Shown here in pieces: positions 24,085-33,043 of a DNA stretch of 64,000 bases; position 1 is the first letter of the stretch, and each line of letters opens with the position of its first letter. The notes beneath the pieces are model-generated. The model searched no databases. It was not told the origin of the DNA and saw only the letters and a list, made by a program, of their open reading frames with translations. Both the position numbers and the translations under genes were made by a program. This DNA is from Azospirillum soli (GTDB lineage: Bacteria > Pseudomonadota > Alphaproteobacteria > Azospirillales > Azospirillaceae), in contig NZ_JAGINQ010000005.1 in the NCBI RefSeq assembly GCF_017876165.1, positions 124,001-188,000 of the forward strand, written 5' to 3'.

Positions 24085-26367
24085 TCAGTGCTTTGCATGG
24101 AAGGTGCGGTTGATGACGTCCATCTGCTGCTCGCGGGTGAGCTTGATGAAGTTCACCGCGTAGCCGGAGACCCGGATGGTCAGCTGCGGGTACAGCTCCG
24201 GATGGTCCATGGCGTGCAGCAGCGTCTCGCGGTCGAACACGTTGACGTTGATGTGGTGCCCGCCCTGCCCGAAGTAGCCGTCGAGCAGCCCGACCAGATT
24301 GGCCACCCGCTCGCCCGCGGTCGGGCCCAAGGCGCCGGGCACGATGGTGAAGGTGTAGCTGATGCCGTCCTGCGCGTGCGCGTAGGGCAGCCTGGACACG
24401 CTGGCCATCGAAGCGATGGCGCCCTTCCTGTCGCGCCCATGCATCGGGTTGGCGCCCGGCGCGAACGGCTGGCCGGCCTTGCGGCCGTCCGGCGTGTTGC
24501 CGGTCTTCTTGCCGTACACCACGTTCGAGGTGATGGTCAGCACCGACTGGGTGGGCACCGCGTCGCGGTAGGTCTTCTGCTTGCGCAGCAGGCCCATGAA
24601 GGTCTCGACCAGCCACACCGCAATGTCATCGACCCGCGCGTCGTTGTTGCCGAACGCCGGGTAGTCGCCTTCGATGACGAAGTCGGTGGCCAGGCCGCGC
24701 TCGTCGCGGATCACCGACACCTTGGCGTGCTTGATCGCCGACAGGCTGTCGGCCACCACGCTCAGGCCGGCGATGCCGCAGGCCATGGTGCGCAGCACGT
24801 CGCGGTCGTGCAGCGCCATCTCCAGCCGCTCGTACATGTACTTGTCGTGCATGAAGTGGATGGCGTTCAGCGTGTTCATGTACGCCTTGGACAGCCACTC
24901 CATCATCGGCAGGAACCGGGCCATCACCGTGTCGTAGTCCAGCACGTCGCCGGTGACCGGCGCGAAGGCCGGGCCGACCTGCTCGCCCGAAACCTCGTCC
25001 TTGCCGCCGTTGATGGCGTACAGCAGCGTCTTGGCGAGGTTGGCGCGGGCGCCAAAGAACTGCATCTGCTTGCCGATGCGCATCGCCGACACGCAGCAGG
25101 CGATGGCGTAGTCGTCGCCCCAGTACGGCCGCATCAGGTCGTCGTTCTCGTACTGCACCGAGCAGGTCGTGATCGAGGTCTCGGCGCAGAACGCCTTGAA
25201 GCCGTCGGGCAGCCGCTCCGACCACAGCACGGTCAGGTTCGGCTCGGGCGCCGGGCCGAGGTTGTGCAGGGTCTGCAGGACGCGGAAGCTGTTCTTGGTG
25301 ACCAGCGGGCGGCCGTCCAGGCCCATGCCGCCGATGCACTCGGTCACCCAGGTCGGGTCGCCGGAGAACAGCTGGTCGTACTCCGGCGTGCGCAGGAAGC
25401 GCACGAGGCGCAGCTTGGTGACGAACTGGTCGATCAGGGCCTGGGCCTCGACCTCGCACAGCGTGCCCTCGGCGAGGTCGCGCTCGATGTAGACGTCGAG
25501 GAAGCTGGAGACGCGGCCCAGCGACATCGCCGCGCCATTGGCCTCCTTCACCGCCGCCAGATAAGCCAGATAGGTCCACTGCACCGCCTCCTGCGCGGTG
25601 GCGGCCGGGCGGGTCACGTCGAAGCCGTAGGAGCGGGCCATCTCGACCAATTCGCCGAGCGCGCGGATCTGCTCGTTGATCTCCTCGCGCAGGCGCAGAG
25701 TCTCCTCGGTGATCTGGTCGAGGTCGAGGGACTTCAGCTGCGCCTTCTTGTCGGCGATCAGGAAGGTGGCGCCGTACAGGGCGAGGCGGCGGTAGTCGCC
25801 GATGATGCGGCCGCGCCCGTAGGCGTCGGGCAGGCCGGTGATGACGCCGGACTTGCGGCAGCGCAGCATCTCGTCGGTGTAGACGTCGAAGACGCCGTCG
25901 TTGTGGGTCTTGCGCAGGCGCGGGAAGGTCTCCTCCAGCTTGGGGGAGGGGGTGTAGCCGTAGGCCTCCAGGCCGTTCTTGACCATGCGCCAGCCGCCGA
26001 ACGGCATGATGGCGCGCTTCAGGGGCTGGTCGGTCTGCAGGCCGACGATCAGCTCCAGCTCCTGGTCGATGTAGCCCGGAGCGTGGCTGACGATGGAGGA
26101 GAAGACCTCGGTGTCGGCGTCGAGCACGCCGCCTTTCGAGGCACGCTCCCGCTTCAGCAGGGCGGTGACCTTGTCCCACAGCTGCTTGGTCTTGCCGGTT
26201 GGGCCGGCGAGGAAGGCGCTGTCGCCCTCGTAGGGCCGCACATTCTTGACGATGAAGTCGCGGACGTTGACCTCGCTCTGCCAGACGCCCGCGGCGAAGT
26301 GCCGCCAGGGGCGGGCGGCCGACTGTTCCTGTACTTCGACGAGGCCGTCCATTAACAGGGTGTCCAT
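24085..26367 (-). CDS. pflB: Formate C-acetyltransferase (pyruvate formate-lyase)
   Basis: Oxygen-sensitive glycyl-radical enzyme that cleaves pyruvate with CoA to acetyl-CoA and formate. The 760 residues match E. coli PflB. The catalytic Cys pair is in [13 protein letters not shown] (C424, C425), and the radical Gly is G735 in [17 protein letters not shown] near the C-terminus. Needs PflA (14559-15341). Its promoter region contains a HexR-like site at 26529, 160 bases upstream, and the hexR gene is divergent from it. Confidence 0.97.
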   Translation of the reverse strand: MDTLLMDGLVEVQEQSAARPWRHFAAGVWQSEVNVRDFIVKNVRPYEGDSAFLAGPTGKTKQLWDKVTALLKRERASKGGVLDADTEVFSSIVSHAPGYIDQELELIVGLQTDQPLKRAIMPFGGWRMVKNGLEAYGYTPSPKLEETFPRLRKTHNDGVFDVYTDEMLRCRKSGVITGLPDAYGRGRIIGDYRRLALYGATFLIADKKAQLKSLDLDQITEETLRLREEINEQIRALGELVEMARSYGFDVTRPAATAQEAVQWTYLAYLAAVKEANGAAMSLGRVSSFLDVYIERDLAEGTLCEVEAQALIDQFVTKLRLVRFLRTPEYDQLFSGDPTWVTECIGGMGLDGRPLVTKNSFRVLQTLHNLGPAPEPNLTVLWSERLPDGFKAFCAETSITTCSVQYENDDLMRPYWGDDYAIACCVSAMRIGKQMQFFGARANLAKTLLYAINGGKDEVSGEQVGPAFAPVTGDVLDYDTVMARFLPMMEWLSKAYMNTLNAIHFMHDKYMYERLEMALHDRDVLRTMACGIAGLSVVADSLSAIKHAKVSVIRDERGLATDFVIEGDYPAFGNNDARVDDIAVWLVETFMGLLRKQKTYRDAVPTQSVLTITSNVVYGKKTGNTPDGRKAGQPFAPGANPMHGRDRKGAIASMASVSRLPYAHAQDGISYTFTIVPGALGPTAGERVANLVGLLDGYFGQGGHHINVNVFDRETLLHAMDHPELYPQLTIRVSGYAVNFIKLTREQQMDVINRTFHAKH

Positions 26368-26528
26368 AATCTCTCCTCACGAAAGGGCGTCTGCGCGGCA
26401 TCGGCCGCGTCGTTGATCAACCCTGTCTTCGGCCTCGGATTTCGGGACCGCCATGCCGTTGACGCTGTTTTATGGCGGGGCGGTAGCGTTGCGAGGCGGT
26501 TGGTGAAGCCTTCAGGGCTCCGTGTCTA

Positions 26529-26542
26529 TGTAGTTTTGCTAC
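26529..26542. promoter_or_regulatory. HexR-type operator near pflB
   Basis: TGTAGTTTTGCTAC, differing by two bases from the site before hexR. It lies inside the 26368-26743 divergent spacer, nearer pflB. The spacer has no gene. Confidence 0.6.
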
Positions 26543-26686
26543 GTACTGCTGAATGCAAGGTGGTGCAAGAAGGAAACTCAGCCGCTCCAGTCGTTTTGGC
26601 GCTGTTTACTGCGGCGTAGTGACGCATGCTTGTCACCGATTGCCACAGGGCGCGCGGCTTTCAACAATCCGTCACGACTGTGTGTA

Positions 26687-26700
26687 TGTAGTTTTCCTAT
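26687..26700. promoter_or_regulatory. HexR-type operator before hexR
   Basis: TGTAGTTTTCCTAT, 44 bases before the hexR start, which suggests autorepression. The flanks GTA...ATGT extend the similarity to the site at 26529. Confidence 0.6.
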
Positions 26701-26743
26701 ATGTGCTATGCTTTTCCCGTGGGTGCGAAACGAGGGATAGCCG

Positions 26744-27580
26744 ATGCTGGCGAGAATCATGGCGGTGCGTGACCAACTCCGCCCATCGGAACGAAAACTG
26801 GCCGACTGCGTGCTGGCCCAGCCGGGTGAGGTCATCTCCCTGTCCATGGCCGACATGGCGGAGCGCGCCGGGGTCAGCGAGCCGACCATCGCGCGCTTCT
26901 GCTCCGCCCTCGGCTGTTCCGGCTTCCGGGAGTTCAAGATCAAGCTGGCGCAGGACATTGCCGGCGGCATGCCCTTCATCGACCAGGAGGTCAGCTACGA
27001 CGACCGCGCCGTCGGCATCGCCGGCAAGGTGTTCGACCGGACCATCGCCACGCTGATGCAGGTGCGCAACAACCTGTCCGCCGAAGCGGTGGAGCGCGCC
27101 GCCGATCTGCTCGCCAAGGCGCGCCGGATCGAGTTCTACGGGTCCGGCAACTCCGGCACGATCGCCGAGGACATCCAGCGCAAGTTCTTCCGGCTGGGCA
27201 CGCCCACGGTCGCCTACAGCGACGCGCATGTGTATTTCGTCTCGGCCCTGTCGCTGGCGCCCGGCGACGTGGTGGTCGCCGTGTCCAGTTCCGGCAGCAC
27301 GCGCGACATTCTGGAAAGCGTGCAGAACGCCCTGGCGGCCGGGGCCGATGTGGTCGCGCTGACGCGATCCGGGTCGCCGCTGGCGCAGATGGCGACGGTG
27401 AGTCTGCTTGCCGACGTCGTGGAGGACTTCGACATCTACTCGCCCATGACGTCGCGGGTCAGCCATCTGGTCCTCGGCGACATACTGTCCATTGCCGTGG
27501 CGCTGCGCAAAGGCGACGCCCTGCGGGACAGGCTTGAGCACCACAAGCAGGCTCTGAAGAAGCATCCCGTCGAGGGTTGA
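26744..27580 (+). CDS. hexR: RpiR-family regulator HexR
   Basis: A 278-residue regulator: N-terminal RpiR helix-turn-helix (about 1-77) and C-terminal SIS sugar-phosphate-binding domain (about 110-245). LSMADMAERAGVSEPTIARFC is the DNA-binding helix region, and IEFYGSGNSGTIAEDIQRKF with VVVAVSSSGSTRDILES forms the SIS site. HexR orthologues sense KDPG and repress Entner-Doudoroff and lower glycolytic genes. KDPG is exactly the intermediate made here by KdgK, which links uronate flux to pyk and pflB. Its stop codon lies inside a perfect 20-bp palindrome. Confidence 0.9.
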   Translation: MLARIMAVRDQLRPSERKLADCVLAQPGEVISLSMADMAERAGVSEPTIARFCSALGCSGFREFKIKLAQDIAGGMPFIDQEVSYDDRAVGIAGKVFDRTIATLMQVRNNLSAEAVERAADLLAKARRIEFYGSGNSGTIAEDIQRKFFRLGTPTVAYSDAHVYFVSALSLAPGDVVVAVSSSGSTRDILESVQNALAAGADVVALTRSGSPLAQMATVSLLADVVEDFDIYSPMTSRVSHLVLGDILSIAVALRKGDALRDRLEHHKQALKKHPVEG

Positions 27581-27596
27581 TATTCTAGAATATCAA
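27577..27596. promoter_or_regulatory. Perfect 20-bp palindrome at the end of hexR
   Basis: TTGATATTCTAGAATATCAA reads the same on both strands. The half-site TTGATAT resembles one arm of the regulon operator (TGATATA), but the centre differs. It covers the hexR stop and lies between convergent genes, where a promoter operator is not expected. Confidence 0.55.
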
Positions 27597-27647
27597 TTAC
27601 AGCCCAAGCTCTCTCCCGAGGGCGGTTTCCGATTGGGCCTCGGTCGA

Positions 27648-29597
27648 TCAGCGAGGCGAGGCAAAGAACGCTCCGTTGGCTTGCAGGGCCTCGGCCGCGT
27701 CGAGCAGGATCGCCGCGTCCGGTTGCCGCACCACGGCGGCCGCGCGGGCCAGCGAGGACGCGGCGGCGTCCGGGCGTTGCGACAGGGTGCCCAGGCGCCG
27801 CAGAACCATGTCCATGCGCCGCCGCGTTCCGGCCGGCACGTCGTCCCGCGTCCGCAGGCCGTGCGCGACGATGACCGCCCGCCCGACCTCGAGCGCGGCC
27901 ATGGCGCCACGCAGAGCGGGCAGGTCATGGTCGCCGGCCGCTTCGACGCGTCTTGCCACGCGGAGGATCCGGTGGTGGAAGCGGGCCCGCCACCGGCGCG
28001 CGTCGGGTGTCTTGCGGCTTCGTGCCATGCTTTCCAGGTCGTGGATGATCATCGTCACCAGGGCTTGCAGCCGCCGCGAGGAATCGACCGGCATGACGAA
28101 ACGATAGGCCAGGAGCGCCGCCCCGATCCCGAGCAGCACCGAGGCACCGGCGTTCAGGGCGGCGGCCGGCGTCGCGTGCACCGGGAACGTCGGCTGAACG
28201 AGCAGCAGGAAGCACATGTTGTAGTCGAGCGCGGGCATCACCGTGATGCGGTTCGACAGGGCGATGCCGCCGGCCAGCATGAAGGGCGCGACCAGAAACA
28301 GCACCCACGTCTCGTCGGCCGCCATGGGCAACAGGAACAGCCGGCACAGGGTGGCCGCCACCGCCCCGGCCGCCGCGCCCATCAGCACCAGGCGCAGGAT
28401 CATCACCGGGTTGTCGAAGGTGGAGAACAAGGTCGCCATGATGCAGGTGCCCATCAGCATGAAGGGCCCGAAGCTCCAACCGGTCGCGATCCACAGCGCC
28501 CCGACGCCCAGAACCGCCACGGCGCTGCGCAGCCCCGCCGCGCGGGCGCCGATCCAATCGCGATGAAACAGAAGTTCGCTCGCGGGGCGCCACATCGCGC
28601 CATCCATGTCCAAGGCCTGACGATCTGCGACGACGGCCTCCAGGGCCGCGATCAGCTCGACAAGCGCGGCATGCAGGATGGCGTCCGATGCGCTGTCGTT
28701 CGCGGCCGCGCGCAACGCGTCCATGGGGATGCCGGCGGGCGTCGTGCTTTCTAGGGCGGAGGCAGCACGTTCCAGATGGTCGACCAGAGACGCCCACCGG
28801 GCGGTGCCAGCGTCCGGCGTTCCGGCTCGGGACAGGCGGGCTGACAGGGTGCGCGCGGCGCTCATGAAGGCCAGAAGCGCGGCGAGAAGGCCGCGAACGC
28901 GCCGGGCGCGTTGATGGCGGTCGCCCGGTCCGGATTTCTCCAGGTCGAGCAATTCCTCGATCGCTGCCATTTCCGACAGCAGAGCGCGTTCACGTAGCAG
29001 CCGGTCTCCGGGCGGGGCGGACAGGGTGAGCGCCACCCAGCGCACCGTGTCGCCGCTGACCCGGCGCAGGCGATGCATCACGTCCGATTCCGGCGCGGGC
29101 GGGGTTAGCAGGCCGATGACCAGGGCGGACACGGCGATGCCCACGCAGATGCAGGCGACCCGCGCGAAGGCCACCGCGAACACATGATCGGGGTGTGGCA
29201 GGTCGGTCAGGGCGACCATCGCCGCCGTGGCCCCGGCCATGAGCGCGCCATAGGCCCGGAAGTGCCGCAGCACGTTGCCGACCATGGCGCAGAGGCCGAG
29301 CCACAAGGCGAGCCCGACGACCAGCGGGGCCGGGCTGCCGCCGGTCAGCTGGATCAGGGCCACGGCCGCGACGGACCCGATGACGGTGCCGGCGACGCGG
29401 TAGAGGCTTTTTTCCAGCAGCAGGCTTCGTGTCGGCTGCGCCACCACCCACACGGTCATGGCCGCCCAATGCGGGCTGTCGATGTGCAGCAGCGTGGCGA
29501 CCACGAGCGCCAGCCAGCTGGTCACGGCGGTTCGCAGGCATGCGGGCAGACGCGCCCGGTCGAACCCCATCCGGGTCAGAACGGCCGCGGCGCTCAT
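27648..29597 (-). CDS. FUSC-family inner-membrane protein (AaeB-like exporter)
   Basis: A 649-residue membrane protein with two groups of about five or six helices (about residues 25-165 and 360-500), each followed by a soluble helical part. HWAAMTVWVVAQPTRSLLLEK and YRVAGTVIGSVAAVALI in the first block are typical of FUSC/AaeB proteins, which export aromatic carboxylic acids. The membrane-fusion partner (AaeA) is not adjacent. It overlaps the upstream MarR gene by four bases (ATGA), so both are one operon, and MarR probably controls it. Confidence 0.8.
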   Translation of the reverse strand: MSAAAVLTRMGFDRARLPACLRTAVTSWLALVVATLLHIDSPHWAAMTVWVVAQPTRSLLLEKSLYRVAGTVIGSVAAVALIQLTGGSPAPLVVGLALWLGLCAMVGNVLRHFRAYGALMAGATAAMVALTDLPHPDHVFAVAFARVACICVGIAVSALVIGLLTPPAPESDVMHRLRRVSGDTVRWVALTLSAPPGDRLLRERALLSEMAAIEELLDLEKSGPGDRHQRARRVRGLLAALLAFMSAARTLSARLSRAGTPDAGTARWASLVDHLERAASALESTTPAGIPMDALRAAANDSASDAILHAALVELIAALEAVVADRQALDMDGAMWRPASELLFHRDWIGARAAGLRSAVAVLGVGALWIATGWSFGPFMLMGTCIMATLFSTFDNPVMILRLVLMGAAAGAVAATLCRLFLLPMAADETWVLFLVAPFMLAGGIALSNRITVMPALDYNMCFLLLVQPTFPVHATPAAALNAGASVLLGIGAALLAYRFVMPVDSSRRLQALVTMIIHDLESMARSRKTPDARRWRARFHHRILRVARRVEAAGDHDLPALRGAMAALEVGRAVIVAHGLRTRDDVPAGTRRRMDMVLRRLGTLSQRPDAAASSLARAAAVVRQPDAAILLDAAEALQANGAFFASPR

Positions 29598-30049
29598 GTC
29601 CGGTCCCGTTCTTGAGCGCGGGCGAGGCCGATTTGATCCTCAATGCGGTCGAAGGCCTGCATCAGCGCCACGACCTCCGCATCGGTGAAGCCGCTCAGCA
29701 ACTCTCCCTCGAAGGCGGTGATGAGTTGCTGCACATGCTCCACCAGCCGGTGCCCGTCGCCCGTCAGGTGCAGGGTCTTGGCGCGGCCGTCCGCCGGATC
29801 CTCCCGGCGTTCCAGCAGGCCGCGTTCGGCCAGGACATCAAGAAGGCGGACAAGGCCCGATCCATCCATGCCCAAGGACGCGGCCAAATCCTTCTGCCGC
29901 ATGCCGTCCCCGCGTTTGTGCAGATGGATGAGCGGACGCCACGTGGCATCGGACAGGCCGGCCGCCTGCAATTCCGCGTCGATGGCCTGACGCCAGCGGC
30001 GGGCAATCAACACCAGCCGGAAGCCGAAGGCGCGGCGCTGGTCGGACAT
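29594..30049 (-). CDS. MarR-family transcriptional regulator
   Basis: Winged-helix regulator of about 151 residues. MRQKDLAASLGMDGSGLVRLLD is the recognition region, followed by the wing ERREDPADGRAKTLHLT. The start is uncertain: ATGs at 30085, 30064 and 30049 are all in frame, and the last was taken because the first abuts the operator. It overlaps the FUSC gene and likely represses it in the absence of an aromatic ligand. A palindrome at 30087 lies between it and the divergent alcohol dehydrogenase gene. Confidence 0.8.
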   Translation of the reverse strand: MSDQRRAFGFRLVLIARRWRQAIDAELQAAGLSDATWRPLIHLHKRGDGMRQKDLAASLGMDGSGLVRLLDVLAERGLLERREDPADGRAKTLHLTGDGHRLVEHVQQLITAFEGELLSGFTDAEVVALMQAFDRIEDQIGLARAQERDRT

Positions 30050-30086
30050 CGTGTTCTCGTGCATGCCGTTTTCATGGCATGGCATT

Positions 30087-30100
30087 TATTGACATGTCAA
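30087..30100. promoter_or_regulatory. Candidate MarR operator
   Basis: ATTGACATGTCAAT is a perfect 14-bp palindrome, of the size bound by MarR dimers. It lies just before marR and about 100 bases before the divergent dehydrogenase gene, so both could be controlled from it. Confidence 0.6.
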
Positions 30101-30200
30101 TTATTCTCCGGCGGAAGCGCCGAGACGATGAGGGGGGCCGGGCGGTTGATGGCGGAAGGTCCCGATCCCGCGTCGCCACACAATCACCGGAGGCTCAGAG

Positions 30201-31220
30201 ATGGCCAAAATGCGCGCCGTGCAGGTCGCCAAGCCCAAAGGCGCGCTCGAACTGGTCGAGCGCGACATTCCCGAACCCGGCCCCGGTCAGGTGCGCATCA
30301 AGGTCCAGGCCTGCGGCATCTGCCACAGCGACGCCTTCACCGTGGAGGGCAGCTTCCCCCACATCCAGTACCCGCGCGTGCCGGGGCACGAGGTGGTCGG
30401 TCTGGTCGATGCGGTGGGGGCGGGGGCCGAGCACTGGACGGTTGGGCAGCGCGTTGGGGTCGGCTGGCATGGCGGCCATTGCGGCCACTGCGACCGGTGC
30501 CGTCGCGGCGACTTCATCACCTGCCGCTATGCGCTGACGCCCGGCGTCAATTACGACGGCGGCTATGCCGACTATATGGTCGCCCCGTCCGAAGCCCTGG
30601 CCCTGGTGCCGGAGGATCTGTCGTCGGCGGACGCCGCGCCGCTGCTGTGCGCCGGCATCACCACCTTCAACGCGCTGCGCAACAGCGGCGCCCGGCCGGG
30701 CGACGTGGTCGGTGTTCTGGGCATCGGCGGGCTGGGGCACCTCGGCGTGCAGTTCGCGGTGAAGATGGGCTTCCACACCGTCGCCATCGCGCGGGGCACC
30801 GACAAGGAACCGCTCGCCCGTCAGTTGGGCGCCCATCGCTACATCGACAGTCAGGCGCAAAATCCCGCGGAGGAACTGACCAAGCTGGGCGGCGCCCGCA
30901 TGATCCTCGCCACCGCCACCAGTTCCAAGGCCATGACGGCCGTGATTGACGGGCTCGATATCGATGGGAAGATGGTGATCGTCGGCGCCACGGCCGACCC
31001 CATCGAGGTCACGCCCTTCCAGTTGATCTCCGGTCGGCGCTCAATCCTCGGCTGGCCGTCGGGGACGGCGATGGACTCCTTCGACACCATGTCGTTCAGC
31101 GCGCTGACCGGCGTGCGCCCGATGATCGAGACCACGCCGCTCGAACGCGCCGCCGAAGCCTATGAACGGATGATGAGCGGCAAGGCTCGTTTCCGCATGG
31201 TCCTGACAACAGGGTTTTAG
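30201..31220 (+). CDS. Zinc-dependent alcohol dehydrogenase
   Basis: Medium-chain dehydrogenase of 339 residues that oxidises alcohols or reduces aldehydes with NAD(P). Catalytic zinc ligands are C41 in GICHSDAF and H63-E64 in VPGHEVVG. The structural zinc Cys set (C94, C97, C100, C108) is in GGHCGHCDRCRRGDFITC. The Rossmann motif is VLGIGGLGHLGVQ. Preceded by GGAGGCTCAGAG. The natural substrate cannot be told; it could regenerate NAD in fermentation or serve the neighbouring aromatic-acid system. Confidence 0.9.
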   Translation: MAKMRAVQVAKPKGALELVERDIPEPGPGQVRIKVQACGICHSDAFTVEGSFPHIQYPRVPGHEVVGLVDAVGAGAEHWTVGQRVGVGWHGGHCGHCDRCRRGDFITCRYALTPGVNYDGGYADYMVAPSEALALVPEDLSSADAAPLLCAGITTFNALRNSGARPGDVVGVLGIGGLGHLGVQFAVKMGFHTVAIARGTDKEPLARQLGAHRYIDSQAQNPAEELTKLGGARMILATATSSKAMTAVIDGLDIDGKMVIVGATADPIEVTPFQLISGRRSILGWPSGTAMDSFDTMSFSALTGVRPMIETTPLERAAEAYERMMSGKARFRMVLTTGF

Positions 31221-31389
31221 GCGGGTTCCGGCGGTCAGCCGGCCGCATGGCATGCCGGTCGATGGTCACGCCCATCATGGATCGGGGAAACGGCGCGGTC
31301 CCGGCCTTTTCCCAAATCACATTGTGACGGCTGATGGCGCGGCGTGACCTCTTCGACTGGGACGCTGGTTCGACTGGGACGCTGGCGGA

Positions 31390-31791
31390 TCACTCCGCCA
31401 GCATTGCCGCGATCGCCTCGACCGCCGCCGCCGCGTAGGGGCGCACGCGGCTGGGGATCTGCGAGGGATGGATGCCAGGCCCCAGAATGCCGACGCCGAC
31501 CGGCTTCAGGAACTCAAGCTGGAGGTCGATCAGGCTCTTGATCACCGCATGGCCCATGACCAGACCATGTTCGGTCTCGCCCCGCTCGATGATGCCCAAC
31601 GTGGCGACGCCGGCGATGTCGGGGCGCAGCAGCAGCCGCTTCACCGCCAGCGGCGTTTCCATGGAGCCCGGAACCCACGTCTCGGCGACGACCTGCAGAC
31701 CCAGGCGCGCCGCCGTGTCGCGCGCTTCCGCCTGCATCTCCTCCGCTTCCTTGCGATGAAAGCGGCCGAGCACCAAACCAATCTGCGCCAT
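31390..31791 (-). CDS. ribH: 6,7-dimethyl-8-ribityllumazine synthase
   Basis: Penultimate enzyme of riboflavin synthesis. At 133 residues it is short for the family (usually about 155) but has the substrate segment WVPGSMETPLAVKRLL and the phosphate/catalytic region IERGETEHGLVMGHAVIKS. The start at 31791 follows AAAGGAGCGAAGG. It is single and away from other rib genes, so it may be a second, RibH2-type copy. The longer frame to 32037 runs through the intergenic region and was rejected. Confidence 0.85.
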   Translation of the reverse strand: MAQIGLVLGRFHRKEAEEMQAEARDTAARLGLQVVAETWVPGSMETPLAVKRLLLRPDIAGVATLGIIERGETEHGLVMGHAVIKSLIDLQLEFLKPVGVGILGPGIHPSQIPSRVRPYAAAAVEAIAAMLAE

Positions 31792-31975
31792 AACCCTTCG
31801 CTCCTTTAAACCGAACCTTCGTTGCGTGCGGCCACTGTAAGGAAGGTTCGCCGTTCCGCAAAGCGATTGGGCAGGACGGGAGCGGGGAGGCGGGGCAACA
31901 CCTCGGCACGCCTTGCCAACACGGTGATGTGCGTGTACCACGGCATTCGCCCTTGCCGTTGGACGATGGCCCCGC

Positions 31976-32626
31976 ATGCTCGACAGCTTTCTGCTCGCGT
32001 TCACGGCGCTGTTTTCCATCGTCAACCCGATCGCCATGGCCTTGATCTTCAGTCAGGTCACCGCCGATCGCAGCCCGAAGGAGCGCGCCCAACTCGCCAA
32101 GCTGGTCGGAGTCTATTCCGCCCTGGTGATGCTGACGGCGCTCTGGGCCGGCAGCTATGTCCTGAATTTCTTCGGAATTTCCCTGGCGGCCCTGCGCATC
32201 GCCGGCGGCTTCGTCGTCGCGGAACGGGCGTGGGTGCTCCTGACCGCCCCCGAAGTCCAGGAGGCCCGAAAGCAGGAACAGGCCGCCCCGGCGGAGAACA
32301 TCGAGGAATCCGCCTTCTTTCCCCTGACCATTCCCTTCACGACGGGCCCCGGCACGATTTCCGTCTGCATCGCGCTGGGCGCGACCCGTCCGGCCAATCC
32401 CGCCGCTTTGGAAGAGTTCTTTCTCGGCCTGTCCACGGCGGCGCTCGCCATCGCCGTGCTGATCTGGCTGTCCTACCGGTCCGCCGACCGGCTGGTTGCG
32501 CTGCTCGGCAAGACGCGCGCCCGCACGCTCACCCGGCTGTTCGCATTTCTGCTGCTTTGCGTCGGTGTCCAGATCCTGCTGAACGGTGTTCTCGACGCGC
32601 TCGGCCCGCTGTTTCCGAAGACATGA
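31976..32626 (+). CDS. MarC-family integral membrane protein
   Basis: A 216-residue membrane protein with six helices (UPF0056/MarC). ALFSIVNPIAMALIF at the N-terminus and PLTIPFTTGPGTISVCIALG in the middle are the two conserved family segments. The molecular function of the family is not settled. Stands alone, downstream of the divergent ribH. Confidence 0.85.
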   Translation: MLDSFLLAFTALFSIVNPIAMALIFSQVTADRSPKERAQLAKLVGVYSALVMLTALWAGSYVLNFFGISLAALRIAGGFVVAERAWVLLTAPEVQEARKQEQAAPAENIEESAFFPLTIPFTTGPGTISVCIALGATRPANPAALEEFFLGLSTAALAIAVLIWLSYRSADRLVALLGKTRARTLTRLFAFLLLCVGVQILLNGVLDALGPLFPKT

Positions 32627-32697
32627 TGATGTTGTGCACGGAATAAAGTCCGGAACGGCGGCGTTCGTCGGTCGCAAGGCTTTTCTGGAGCGATGCG

Positions 32698-32973
32698 ATG
32701 CGTATCCGAACGCTGGGGGCCGTTGCCGTGCTGTTCATGACGTGCGTTCCCGTTTCCGTGCAGGCTCATGGGCCGTGGGAGCGTGATCGCTCCTTCATGC
32801 ATGAATTGCGGGAGGCCTGCGACTGGGGCAACCGCCGGGCCTGCGTCCGCCTGGGCCGAGAGATCGAACAGCGCCGGGAAGCCCGGCGGGAATGGGGCTA
32901 CTCCCAGCGTCCGCAATGGCCCCGCGATCCATGGCGTCAACCTCAGGGGTATGCATGGCCGCGCGGCTGGTGA
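32698..32973 (+). CDS. Small exported basic protein
   Basis: A 91-residue protein with a signal peptide (MRIRTLGAVAVLFMTCVPVS, likely cleaved after VQA). The mature part is rich in Arg, Trp and Pro. HELREACDWGNRRACVRLG has two Cys spaced as in small periplasmic disulfide proteins. It resembles short alphaproteobacterial hypothetical proteins of similar composition; no function can be given. Confidence 0.55.
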   Translation: MRIRTLGAVAVLFMTCVPVSVQAHGPWERDRSFMHELREACDWGNRRACVRLGREIEQRREARREWGYSQRPQWPRDPWRQPQGYAWPRGW

Positions 32974-33043
32974 TGGTGAGCACGCGGGGTTTCCGAAGGG
33001 CGGCGGCAAGGGGTAATCTGCGCGCCGTCCTTCGGAGCCCACC

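Noticed and set aside
24626..26401. Open frames antisense or out of frame to pflB, up to 790 codons
   Set aside because: PflB has all active-site residues in its own frame; the others are composition artefacts.
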